Below are positions 1 to 8,300 of a stretch of DNA of 13,075 bases, piece after piece. The position numbers were made by a program, and so were the translations under genes. The notes beneath the pieces were generated by a model. That model made no database searches. It saw only the letters and a list, made by a program, of their open reading frames with translations, and was not told the DNA's origin. The number at the start of each line of letters is the position of its first letter. Position 1 is the stretch's first letter. The DNA is from Hyphomicrobiales bacterium (GTDB lineage Bacteria > Pseudomonadota > Alphaproteobacteria > Rhizobiales > JALURZ01): contig JALURZ010000078.1 of NCBI GenBank assembly GCA_027058735.1, positions 1,178-14,252 of the forward strand, read 5' to 3'.

Positions 1-341
1 ATGTCAAGCCGCAGGTCGACGAGATCGAGTTTCCCACCGGCCGGCGGCTGATGCTGCTGGCCGAAGGCCGGCTGGTGAACCTTGGCTGCGGCACCGGCCA
101 TCCCAGTTTTGTGATGAGCGCATCGTTCACCAATCAGGTGCTGGCCCAGATCGAGCTGTGGCGGAATTCCAGCGACTATGACAACAAGGTCTATGTGCTG
201 CCCAAGCATCTCGACGAAAAAGTGGCCGGTCTGCATCTTGAGCGCCTCGGGGTCAAGCTGACGGAATTGACCGAGGAACAGGCCGCCTATATCGGCGTGC
301 CCCGGTCCGGTCCCTTCAAGCCGGAACAGTATCGCTATTGA
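1..341 (+). CDS. ahcY: S-adenosylhomocysteine hydrolase, C-terminal part
   Basis: AhcY hydrolyses S-adenosylhomocysteine to adenosine and homocysteine with a bound NAD. This removes the product inhibitor of methyltransferases in the cytoplasm. Only the last 112 codons are present, read in frame from base 3; the gene begins left of the window. The fragment shows the family's conserved NLGC-x-TGHPSFVMS stretch, with glycine where most members have alanine. The LPKHLDE and KLTELTEEQAAYIG segments follow, and the protein ends in GPFKPEQYRY. In known structures the Lys and Tyr of this tail reach into the neighbouring subunit's NAD site. The stop is TGA at 339-341. No convincing terminator follows, and the next gene has its own promoter about 40 bases downstream. 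Identification is firm because the C-terminal signature is nearly invariant. Confidence 0.96.
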   Translation, partial: VKPQVDEIEFPTGRRLMLLAEGRLVNLGCGTGHPSFVMSASFTNQVLAQIELWRNSSDYDNKVYVLPKHLDEKVAGLHLERLGVKLTELTEEQAAYIGVPRSGPFKPEQYRY

Positions 342-382
342 GGCGAAAGCCGGCGTCCGCGCGCGGCCGGAACGCTGCCGCA

Positions 383-412
383 TTGACAAGTGCGAGCCTG
401 CTGGATTCTAAT
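383..412 (+). promoter_or_regulatory. Predicted sigma70-type promoter for divL
   Basis: A perfect -35 hexamer TTGACA (383-388) is separated by 18 bases from TCTAAT (407-412), a five-of-six match to the -10 consensus. It lies just after ahcY and about 135 bases before the preferred divL start. It would therefore drive divL and probably the genes behind it. A second -10-like word, TATAGA at 461-466, has no good -35 at the right distance. The call rests on motif match only. Confidence 0.55.
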
Positions 413-493
413 CGCCCGGTTCAACGTCTGTAAGGTGTGGTTTGCAGTCCCTGCCCGCGCTATAGAGTCCCGGTGCGGACGACGTGTTGATTC
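404..493. promoter_or_regulatory. Cluster of three GANTC sites over the divL promoter and leader
   Basis: GATTC at 404-408, GAGTC at 465-469 and GATTC at 489-493 all match GANTC, the target of the alphaproteobacterial cell-cycle DNA methyltransferase CcrM. The first overlaps the predicted -10 box and the second overlaps the -10-like TATAGA. In Caulobacter and rhizobia, the methylation state of such sites alters transcription of several cell-cycle genes through the replication cycle. That this happens here is inference. The sites themselves are plain in the sequence. Confidence 0.5.
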
Positions 494-527
494 GCGGTCT
501 TGAACACGCGGCTGCGCACGAAAACCG

Positions 528-538
528 AGGGGAGGAGG
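528..538 (+). promoter_or_regulatory. Strong ribosome binding site that sets the divL start
   Basis: AGGGGAGGAGG lies nine bases before ATG 548. It is far better than anything in front of the in-frame TTG at 500, and it would sit inside the coding region if TTG were used. It therefore argues for initiation at 548. Confidence 0.75.
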
Positions 539-547
539 CCGGCGCAA

Positions 548-3058
548 ATGCGGCGTGGCCATCGGGCCGTCCGGTCCGGCAGAATTCGATTTCCGCTCTG
601 CATGGCAGGCGCGCAAAGCGCGTTTTGGGCCGCATCCGCATTTCCCGCATTGGCCGCGGAGCATGGTCCGGCCGTTTTCAGCAGGGTGTTGCCCGTACCC
701 ATCGTTTGGGCCGCCGTCGTCTCTGTTGTTCTGGTGTCTCTTGGAGTCGGGCTGGTGCTGCTGCGCTGGCGCGCCAAATCGCGCGGCATCCGGCTGGTCA
801 GAAGGCTGAAACAGCTCCAGGGCAAGCTCGAAGAGGCCGAAAGCCTGCTCGTCGCCGAACCGCTGCTGCTGTATGTGTGGCGCGGCAAGGGGGACGCCCC
901 CTATCGCCTGCTCGGCGATCTGCGCGGCATCGCCGGGCTGCCGGACACCACCGCACAACGGCTCGATTTCGCCGGCTGGCTCGACAACCGCTCCTTTGCA
1001 CTGCTGGATCGGGCGATTGCGCGCCTGCGCGCCGATGGATGCTCGTTCAACGTCATACTGGAAACGAAGGCCGGCGGGTTTCTGGAGGCCGATGGCCGGG
1101 CGGCCGGCGGCATGGCGACCCTGCGGCTGCGCACGGTGGAGGGCGACCGGCTGGCCTATGTGCAGATGACGGCCGGCCAGCGCGGGCTGGCGGAAGAAAA
1201 TGCACGGCTTCAGGCGCTCCTCGATGCCCTGCCCCTGCCTTTGTGGCGGCGCGGCCGGGACGGCGCGCTCGCCTGGGTCAACCGGGCCTATGCGCATGCG
1301 GTAAACGCCAAAACGCCAGATGTCGCGGTGCGGGCGGGCATCGAACTGGCGCCGGGCGCGGCGCGGCGCGAACAGGCCCCCGACGGCGGCGCCACGCGGT
1401 ATCAGACCCATTGCGTCATCGCCGGCGAACGCCGGGCGACCGAAATTACCGAAACGGAGATGGAAACCGGCCGCGCCGGCATGGCGATCGATATTTCCGC
1501 GCTCGAACAGGCGCGCATGGATCTCGATCTGCACATTTCCGCCCACGACGCCATGCTGCGCCGGCTGACGACGGCGGTGGCGGTGCATGATGGCAAGACG
1601 CGCCTCAAATTTTTCAACCGCGCCTATGCCGAGTTGTGGAACCTCGATCCGGCCTGGCTGGAAACCGGCCCCACGGAAGGCGAAATCCTCGACCGGCTGC
1701 GCGATGCCCGGCTGCTGCCCGAGCAGGCCGACTACCGCAAGTGGCGGTCCGCGCGGCTGGATGCCTACACAAACGGGCACACTGAAACCGAACCCTGGTA
1801 TCTGCCCGACGGGCGCACCGTTCGCGTCATGAGCGAACACCATCCCTCCGGCGGACTGACCCATCTGTTTGAAGACATCACCGAGGCGCTCGATCTTGAA
1901 AGCCGTTACAAGGTTCTCGATACGGTTCAAAAGGAAACCATCGACCGGCTGCATGAGGCCGTCGCGCTGTTTGGCAGCGATGGACGCCTCAGGCTGTACA
2001 ATCCCGCCTATGTGAAAATGTGGCGGCTGGACGGCCGGGATCTGAACGCCAATCCGCACATCAATGAGGTGGTCGGCTGGTGCCGCCCGCTCTATGACGA
2101 GGAAGCGGCGTGGGACGATTTGAAATGGGCGGTTACCGCGCTCGACCGGGAACGCCGCAATCTCGATGCGACCCTCAACCGCACCGATGGCAGCGTGCTG
2201 CGGTTTTCCGCCGTTCCGCTGCCCGACGGCGCGACACTGCTGACCTATGTCGATGTCACCGATTCAACCCAGGTCGAGCGCGCCCTGCGCGAGCGCAATG
2301 ACGCGCTGGAGGAAGCACACCGGCGCAAGACGGAATTTGTCTCGCACATGAATTATCAGTTGCGCATTCCACTCACCAGCATCATCGGCTTTGCGGAGTA
2401 TCTCGATGGCGGTTTCGCAGGCGACCTGGCCGAAACACAGCACCGCTATGTGGGCGACATCCTCAAATCAAGCCGCGCATTGCTGTCGATCATCAATTCC
2501 ATTCTCGATCTGGCGACGATTGACGCCGACGCCATGGCGCTCAAGAAACAGCCTGTCGATCTGAAAGCCGCCATGAAGGATGCGCTCGCCGCACTGGCGC
2601 CGGAAATGAAGAAAAAATCGATGCGCGCGCAGATCGCCGCGCCGCGCGACCTTGACCCGCTGGTGGCCGACGAGGCCCGGGTCAAGCAGATCCTGCATAA
2701 CCTGCTGTCCAACGCCATTTCGTTCAGCGATCCGGGCGGGGAAATCAAGCTGACCTGCCGGCGCGTCGAGGGGCGTGTCGTGCTGGCCGTCAGCGACCGG
2801 GGCCGCGGCATCGCGCCCGACGACCAGGACCGGGTGTTTGAGCGTTTTGAAACCCGCACCAGGGGATCGGAACCGCGCGGCGTCGGCCTCGGCCTGGCCA
2901 TCGTCAAAAGCCTGATGGCGCTCCATGGCGGGGTTGTGGAACTGCACTCCACACCCGGCGAGGGCACGACGGTCGAATGCCATTTCCCCGCGCAACGATC
3001 CGAACATTCGCCGCCCGGCGCGCGCGATCGCACCAAGAGCGACGACAAGGCGGCCTGA
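548..3058 (+). CDS. divL: DivL-type multi-PAS pseudo-histidine kinase (Tyr at the phospho-acceptor site)
   Basis: This 836-residue protein has a signal-like hydrophobic segment (about 14-36, ending ALA-A) and a transmembrane helix (about 47-72). About four PAS-like regions follow (near 97-206, 217-318, 333-445 and 460-572), then a short helical linker, a DHp helix pair and an ATPase domain. The H-box reads NYQLRIPLTSI, so Tyr603 stands where SHELRTPL kinases have the phosphorylated His. ATP-site motifs look intact: N-box HNLLSNA (717-723), G1 DRGRGI (750-755), F-box FERF (764-767) and G2 GVGLGL (778-783). Tyrosine at this site with an intact ATPase domain is the hallmark of Caulobacter DivL. 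That protein binds DivK~P and controls CckA, hence CtrA, at a cell pole. The role here is inferred from this likeness. ATG 548 is preferred over TTG 500 because of the ribosome binding site at 528-538. The tsaE fusion gene starts 31 bases downstream. A member of a related rhizobial PAS kinase family without DivL's exact role is the alternative. Confidence 0.82.
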   Translation: MRRGHRAVRSGRIRFPLCMAGAQSAFWAASAFPALAAEHGPAVFSRVLPVPIVWAAVVSVVLVSLGVGLVLLRWRAKSRGIRLVRRLKQLQGKLEEAESLLVAEPLLLYVWRGKGDAPYRLLGDLRGIAGLPDTTAQRLDFAGWLDNRSFALLDRAIARLRADGCSFNVILETKAGGFLEADGRAAGGMATLRLRTVEGDRLAYVQMTAGQRGLAEENARLQALLDALPLPLWRRGRDGALAWVNRAYAHAVNAKTPDVAVRAGIELAPGAARREQAPDGGATRYQTHCVIAGERRATEITETEMETGRAGMAIDISALEQARMDLDLHISAHDAMLRRLTTAVAVHDGKTRLKFFNRAYAELWNLDPAWLETGPTEGEILDRLRDARLLPEQADYRKWRSARLDAYTNGHTETEPWYLPDGRTVRVMSEHHPSGGLTHLFEDITEALDLESRYKVLDTVQKETIDRLHEAVALFGSDGRLRLYNPAYVKMWRLDGRDLNANPHINEVVGWCRPLYDEEAAWDDLKWAVTALDRERRNLDATLNRTDGSVLRFSAVPLPDGATLLTYVDVTDSTQVERALRERNDALEEAHRRKTEFVSHMNYQLRIPLTSIIGFAEYLDGGFAGDLAETQHRYVGDILKSSRALLSIINSILDLATIDADAMALKKQPVDLKAAMKDALAALAPEMKKKSMRAQIAAPRDLDPLVADEARVKQILHNLLSNAISFSDPGGEIKLTCRRVEGRVVLAVSDRGRGIAPDDQDRVFERFETRTRGSEPRGVGLGLAIVKSLMALHGGVVELHSTPGEGTTVECHFPAQRSEHSPPGARDRTKSDDKAA

Positions 3059-3089
3059 AACATCATCCCCCACCAGCGCGGGAACGGGC

Positions 3090-4586
3090 ATGAAAGGCGC
3101 AACGGGCACAATCGAGCTGGCCGATGAGGCCGCAAGCGGCCGGTTTGGCGGCGAACTGGCGCTGTTCGTGCGGCGCGGCGATTTCATTGCCCTGTCCGGT
3201 GAGCCGGGGGCCGGAAAATCCACCATCGCGCGCAGCCTGATCCGGGCCTTTGGCGATGACCCGGCCCTGGATGTGCCGAGCCCCACCTATGGGCTGGTTC
3301 AGACCTACCGGTTCGCGCGCGGCGAAATATCCCACTTCGACCTCTACAGGCTGGAAAACCCGCAAGACATCGAGGAACTGGGGTTTGACGATGCGCTGGC
3401 GCGCGGCATCGCGGTCATGGAATGGCCCGAGCGTCTTGGCTGCGCGCTGCCCGGCGACCGTCTCGAGATCGCGCTCGATGACGGCGAAAATGGCGGGCGC
3501 ACGATGCGGTGGCGGGAACACGGAAACTGGGCCGGGCGCATGGCGCGCATGAGCCGCGTCGCTCGCTTTCTCGAACAAGCGCATTGGGGGGCGGCTTCGC
3601 GCGCCCACATGAGCGGCGACGCATCAACCCGGCGCTACGAGCGGCTTGTGCGCGGCGACGGCGCGCGCGCGGTGCTGATGGATACCGGCGGCCTGGACGA
3701 CGAACCCGACCCTTATGCAGATGCGGCGCATCTGCAGGGCGGGGTGGCGCCGTTTTCACGCATCGCGCGTGATCTGCGCAACCTTGGCCTCAGCGCCCCG
3801 GAGATCCTGGCCCAGGACAGCGGTGTGGGCCTGCTCTTGTGCGAGGATCTGGGCGATGCGGTTTACACCGGCCTGATCGCCGCCGGCCTTGACATGGCCG
3901 GCCCCTATCGCGCCGCCGTGGATGTGCTGGTGGAACTGGCACGCGCCGGCCATCGCGCCATCGGGGGCGTGGCGCAGTTCGACACCGGCGCCATGGGCGC
4001 GGAACTCGGGCTTCTGCTCCAGTGGTACTGGCCCTATGTGAAGGCGGCGCCGGTGCCGGCGCGGGTGGCGGATGAATTCCGCGCCCTGTGGGACCCGCTG
4101 TTGCGGGACATTCCGGCGATGGACTCCGTTGCCGCCCTGCGCGACTATCACTCACCCAACCTGATCTGGCTGGCGGACAGAACAGGGCCCGCGCGCGCGG
4201 GCCTGCTGGATTTTCAGGACGCGGTGATGACCCATCCGGCCTATGATCTGGTGTCGCTGTTGCAGGATGCGCGCTGCGATGTGCCGAAGAACCGGGAAGA
4301 CGAAATGCTGGCCTATTATTTCAAACGGCGGCGGCAGGCCGGTCTTGAAGTCGACGAGGTGCGGTTCGCGCGCGCCTATGCGATCTTGGGCGCGCAGCGC
4401 AATTCCAAGATACTGGGGGTCTTCGCGCGCCTGTTGCTGCGCGACGGCAAGCCTGCCTATCTGGCGCATATGGACCGCGTCCGGGCCTATCTACGGCGCG
4501 ATCTGGGCCACCCCGCCCTGGGGGAGCTGCGCCGTTGGTATGACCGGCATTTCCCGCCCGAAACAGCATCCGGCACGCGCCCATGA
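3090..4586 (+). CDS. tsaE: Fusion of TsaE (t6A ATPase) with an AmgK-like sugar kinase / phosphotransferase
   Basis: This 498-residue protein joins two domains. Residues 1 to about 150 are TsaE, the ATPase that works with TsaB and TsaD to make N6-threonylcarbamoyladenosine-37 in tRNAs reading ANN codons. It shows a P-loop GEPGAGKST (37-45), SPTYGLVQTY (64-73), HFDLYRL (82-88) and EWPE (110-113). Residues from about 155 onward are an aminoglycoside-phosphotransferase-fold kinase with catalytic loop RDYHSPNL (351-358; Asp352, Asn357) and metal site LLDFQDAV (Asp374), followed by YDLVSLLQDAR. This pattern is that of AmgK, which phosphorylates the anomeric hydroxyl of MurNAc or GlcNAc. The murU start overlaps this stop (ATGA), which supports that reading. 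The ATG at 3090 is chosen because TsaE homologues begin about there; an upstream extension would overlap divL. The substrate of the kinase half is inferred. TsaE alone is usually about 150 residues. Confidence 0.88.
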   Translation: MKGATGTIELADEAASGRFGGELALFVRRGDFIALSGEPGAGKSTIARSLIRAFGDDPALDVPSPTYGLVQTYRFARGEISHFDLYRLENPQDIEELGFDDALARGIAVMEWPERLGCALPGDRLEIALDDGENGGRTMRWREHGNWAGRMARMSRVARFLEQAHWGAASRAHMSGDASTRRYERLVRGDGARAVLMDTGGLDDEPDPYADAAHLQGGVAPFSRIARDLRNLGLSAPEILAQDSGVGLLLCEDLGDAVYTGLIAAGLDMAGPYRAAVDVLVELARAGHRAIGGVAQFDTGAMGAELGLLLQWYWPYVKAAPVPARVADEFRALWDPLLRDIPAMDSVAALRDYHSPNLIWLADRTGPARAGLLDFQDAVMTHPAYDLVSLLQDARCDVPKNREDEMLAYYFKRRRQAGLEVDEVRFARAYAILGAQRNSKILGVFARLLLRDGKPAYLAHMDRVRAYLRRDLGHPALGELRRWYDRHFPPETASGTRP

Positions 4587-5320
4587 AAAAGCGCGCCGCG
4601 AAATCCCTCACCGAGCGCCGCGCCATGATCCTGGCCGCCGGTCTGGGCACCAGAATGCGCCCGCTCACCGATGACCGGCCCAAGGCGCTGGTCGAATTTC
4701 AGGGCCGCGCGCTGATCGATCACGCCCTGGCGCTGCTGCGCGCGGCCGGGGTCACCCGCGCGGTCGTCAATGTGCACTATCTGGCCTGCCTGATGGAGGC
4801 GCATCTTGCCGGGATAACAACGCCTGAAATCATCATCTCCGATGAACGTTCAGCATTGCTCGACACCGGCGGCGGCGTGCTCAAGGCCTTGCCCGACCTT
4901 GGCGATGAGGCCTTTCTCGTGGTCAATGTGGACTCAACCTGGGTCGATGGCCTCGGCCACAATCTGGACCGGCTTTTCACCGGCTGGGACGACGCAAAAA
5001 TGGACACCCTGCTGATGCTGGTCCCCACGACCCAAAGTATCGGATTTCATGGCGGCGGGGATTTCGCCCTGTCGGCGCAAGGCGCGTTGCGCCGCCCCAG
5101 ACCCGGCGAAATCGCACCCTTCGCCAATATCGGCTACTACCTCGTGCATCCCAGAGCCTTCGCCAATGCTCCCGATGGTCCTTTTTCCATGAATATCATC
5201 TGGGACCGGGCGATCGAGGCCGGGCGCGCCTATGGCATGCGGCTCGATGGAACATGGCTGCATCTGGGAACGCCCGAGGCGCTTGAGGCGGCGGAAAACT
5301 ACATGGCACTCGAAACATAG
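4583..5320 (+). CDS. murU: Sugar-1-phosphate nucleotidyltransferase, probable MurNAc-1-P uridylyltransferase
   Basis: This is a 245-residue member of the NTP-transferase family. It carries the signature AAGLGTRMRPLTDDRPKAL (residues 18-36), whose Arg and Lys contact the nucleotide phosphates. It also has LDTGGGV (93-99) and NVD with a likely metal-binding Asp117. In Pseudomonas, MurU joins UTP and MurNAc-1-phosphate into UDP-MurNAc. This re-enters peptidoglycan synthesis past the fosfomycin target MurA. The gene starts within the stop of the AmgK-like kinase gene (ATGA at 4583-4586), so the enzyme making the sugar-1-phosphate and the one using it are probably translationally coupled. No ribosome binding site is evident before 4583. 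A second in-frame ATG at 4625 would give a start nearer the motif. The family also includes mannose- and glucose-1-phosphate enzymes, so the specificity rests on context. Confidence 0.8.
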   Translation: MKKRAAKSLTERRAMILAAGLGTRMRPLTDDRPKALVEFQGRALIDHALALLRAAGVTRAVVNVHYLACLMEAHLAGITTPEIIISDERSALLDTGGGVLKALPDLGDEAFLVVNVDSTWVDGLGHNLDRLFTGWDDAKMDTLLMLVPTTQSIGFHGGGDFALSAQGALRRPRPGEIAPFANIGYYLVHPRAFANAPDGPFSMNIIWDRAIEAGRAYGMRLDGTWLHLGTPEALEAAENYMALET

Positions 5321-5328
5321 AGGCGCGG

Positions 5329-5347
5329 GCGCCCGGCGCCGGGGCGC
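5329..5347 (+). other. GC-only stem-loop between murU and addB
   Basis: GCGCCCG (5329-5335) can pair with CGGGGCGC (5340-5347) around a GCGC loop with one bulged G, just after the murU stop. No run of T follows, so it is not a classical intrinsic terminator. It could stabilise an upstream mRNA end or slow the polymerase. Chance is also possible in so GC-rich a gap. Confidence 0.35.
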
Positions 5348-5360
5348 GCGGCGGCCGGGC

Positions 5361-5372
5361 GGAGGGGCAGGA
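5361..5372 (+). promoter_or_regulatory. Ribosome binding site for addB
   Basis: GGAGGGGCAGGA lies just before ATG 5377. The GGAGGGG core is nine bases from the start codon and a second AGGA is four bases away. This supports 5377 as the start and independent initiation of addB, unlike the coupled genes on either side. Confidence 0.65.
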
Positions 5373-5376
5373 AAAC

Positions 5377-8300
5377 ATGGCGAAAGCGGCACCACGGGTC
5401 TACAGCATCGCGCCGGGCGAACCGTTCCTGGAGCATCTTGCCGCTGCCATTGCCAACGGGTTTCCCGGCCCGGCCGGGCAAAAGCCCGATGCCGCCGCAT
5501 TGGCATCCTGGCGCATCGTCCTGCCCACCCGCCGCGCCGTCAGAAGCCTTTCGCACGCCCTGCTCAGGGCCTCCCACGCCGAGGCCCTGCTGCTGCCGCG
5601 CATCGAGGCGATCGGCGATATGGACGAAGAGGAGATGCTGTTTCAGAACCGTGAACCACCCCCCGGCGAACGCCATGGTGCGGTCGAAGCGGCGATTTCC
5701 CCGGTTGAACGCCAGTTCATTCTCACCCGGCTGATTGCACAGCAGGCCGCAGATCTTCGCCGCGAAATCCATGGCGAGACGGAACCGCAATCCTTCGCCC
5801 GCCTGACGCCGGCCCAGGCCGCCGCGCTCGCCCGCACCCTCATCCGCCTGCTCGACATGCTCGATACCGAACAGGTCTGCCTGTCGCGGATCGCGACGCT
5901 GGTGGCCGAGGATTTCGCCCGCAACTGGCAACTCACCCTCGATTTCCTCAAGGTGGTGACCCGAACCCTGCCGGCCCTGCTCGCCGAACGAGGCCTGCTC
6001 ACCGCGATGCAGCGGCGCAACCGGCTGATCGAGGCGCAGACCGCGTTTCTGGAACGCCACGGCAGCGACCGGCCGCTGATCGCCGCCGGATCAACAGGCA
6101 GCATTCCGGCGACGGCGAAACTGCTCAAGGCGATTGCCGGCCTGGAAAACGGCGCGGTCGTTCTGCCGGGTCTCGACATGAGCCTCGATGACCGCTCCTG
6201 GGACACCCTGGATGCGGGCCATCCGCAATATGGCCTCAAGGCCCTGCTCGACCAGATCGGCATCACCCGCGGCGAGGTGCTGCCCCTGCCCGGCGCGCCG
6301 CGGATCGCGGCGGAACGTGTCGCGCGCGCGCGGCTGATCTCACTGGCGATGCTGCCGGCTGAAACGACGGGACAGTGGCGCCGGATGTGCGACGATATGC
6401 GCACGCAAATCGATGCCGCAACCGGGGGGTTGCACCTTGTCGCCGCCACCAGCCCGCATCACGAGGCGCTGATCATCGCCGCCATCATGCGCGAGGCCAT
6501 CGAAACGCCGGGAAAGACGGCGGCACTGGTGACGCCGGACCGGCGGCTGGCGCGCCAGGTGGCGGCGCATCTGGAGCGATGGGACATTCTCGTCGACGAT
6601 TCAGCCGGCATTGCCCTGTCGCGCACCAGGCCTTGCACGCTCATGCAGCTGATCGCGGACACGCTTGCCGATGACTTCGCGCCGGTCGGCCTGCTGGCGC
6701 TTCTCAAGCATCCGCTCGCGCGTTTTGGGTTGAGCGCCGGCTCCATGCGCGCACGCGCGCGGGTTGTGGAACTTGCCGCCCTGCGTGGCCTGCGTCCCGC
6801 CGCCGGGATCGAGGGACTGCGCCGCGCCTTGAGCGCCACCCGCGACAAATGGAGCGCCGGAAAAAAGACCCGTCATCTTCATCCTGCTCTCATTCGTTTG
6901 ACCGAAACCGATTTTGACAATGCGGAAGAACTCCTGACCCGGCTGGCCGACGCCACGGCGCCGTTTGCCGCACTCTTCGCCGATGCGCGCCGGCGGCCGT
7001 TTGAGGAGGTGCTGAAAGCACATATCGCCGCTGCCGAAGCGATTGGCGAAGGCGAGGATGAGCCGGGAGACCAGCGCCTGTGGCGCGGCGACCATGGCGA
7101 GGCGGTGGCGAACGCGCTGAACGAATTGCTCGAGCACGCGTCCCGGTCGCCTGATGTCGCGCGTGATGAATATCCCGCCTATTTCAGAACCTTGCTGCAG
7201 GCCGGTCGCGTTCGCCCGCGTCATTCGCGCCATCCGCGGCTGGCCATCTGGGGGCCGCTGGAAGCGCGGCTGCAAAGCGCCGACAGAATGATCCTCGCCG
7301 GCCTCAATGAGGGCACCTGGCCGCAGAGGATCGTGCTCGACGCCTGGCTCAACCGGCCCATGCGCGGCGAACTGGGTCTCGAGCCCCCCGAACGCAGCCA
7401 TGGGCTGGCGGCGCATGATTTCGCGCAAGGGGCCTGCGCGCGCGAGGTATTCCTGACCCGGGCGCAGAAGGTCGATGGCAGCCCCAGCGTCGCATCGCGC
7501 TGGCTGCAACGGCTGGCCGCGGTTCTGGACGCCCTGGCGCGGCTGGATCGGGTAGACCGCAGCACCCACTGGCGCATGATCGCCGAGCGGATGGAAACGC
7601 CGGACCGCTCCTGGACCATTGCCGCGCCACGCCCCGCGCCCCCGCTTGCCGCCAGGCCGCGCCAGTTAAGCGTCACGCGCATCGAGACCCTGCGCCGCGA
7701 CCCCTATGCAATCTATGCCTCCTGCATCCTCGGGCTCAGGCCTCTCGATCCGCTGGATCAGGACATTGACGCCGCCCTGCGCGGACAGATCATCCACGAG
7801 GTCCTGCACCGGTTCACCGAGCGCACGCCAGGCGAACTGCCCGCCGATGCCCTGGAAATACTGATCGGGACCGGCCGCGAGGTGTTCGCCCGCCATATGG
7901 ACCGGCCGGCGGCGGCGGCCTTCTGGTGGCCGCGTTTCAAACGCATGGCGCGCTGGTTCATCGATCTGGAGCGTACTCTGCGCCATGGCGTGGCGGCGCA
8001 GCATGGCGAAGTTCGGGGCCTGTTGCGGTTCGACGCGCCGGGCGGCGAATTCACCCTCACGGCAATCGCCGATCGCATCGATGTTCTGCAGGATGGCGCT
8101 CTGCGCATCTATGACTACAAGACCGGCGCGGCGCCGGGCCAGATCGACATCGACAGACAGCTGTCGCCGCAACTGACCCTGGAAGCGGCCATTGCCGCGG
8201 CGCGGGGGTTTGAGCGCCTGGCCGGCGGTCCGGTCGAAGCCTTGCGCTATGTGCGGGTCACCGGCGGGTCGCCGCCCGGCGAGCTTGTGGACAGAAGCGG

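Noticed and set aside
350..370. Possible terminator after ahcY (CCGGC pairing with GCCGG)
   Set aside because: The stem is only five pairs with an 11-base loop and no T run, and is expected by chance in this composition.
484..1590. Plus-strand open frame of 368 codons overlapping divL in another frame
   Set aside because: The composition is Arg/Ala/Gly-rich low complexity. The overlapping divL frame has PAS-like and kinase motifs and the better ribosome binding site.
335..2059. Long minus-strand open frame of 574 codons opposite divL
   Set aside because: It is rich in Arg, Gly, Pro and Gln without any recognisable domain and lies wholly opposite a well-supported gene. Such frames are common artefacts of codon bias in GC-rich DNA.
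2345..2347. His600 of divL as the phospho-acceptor
   Set aside because: It is three residues upstream of the canonical position. Aligning the L-R-x-P-L core puts Tyr603, not His600, at the acceptor site.
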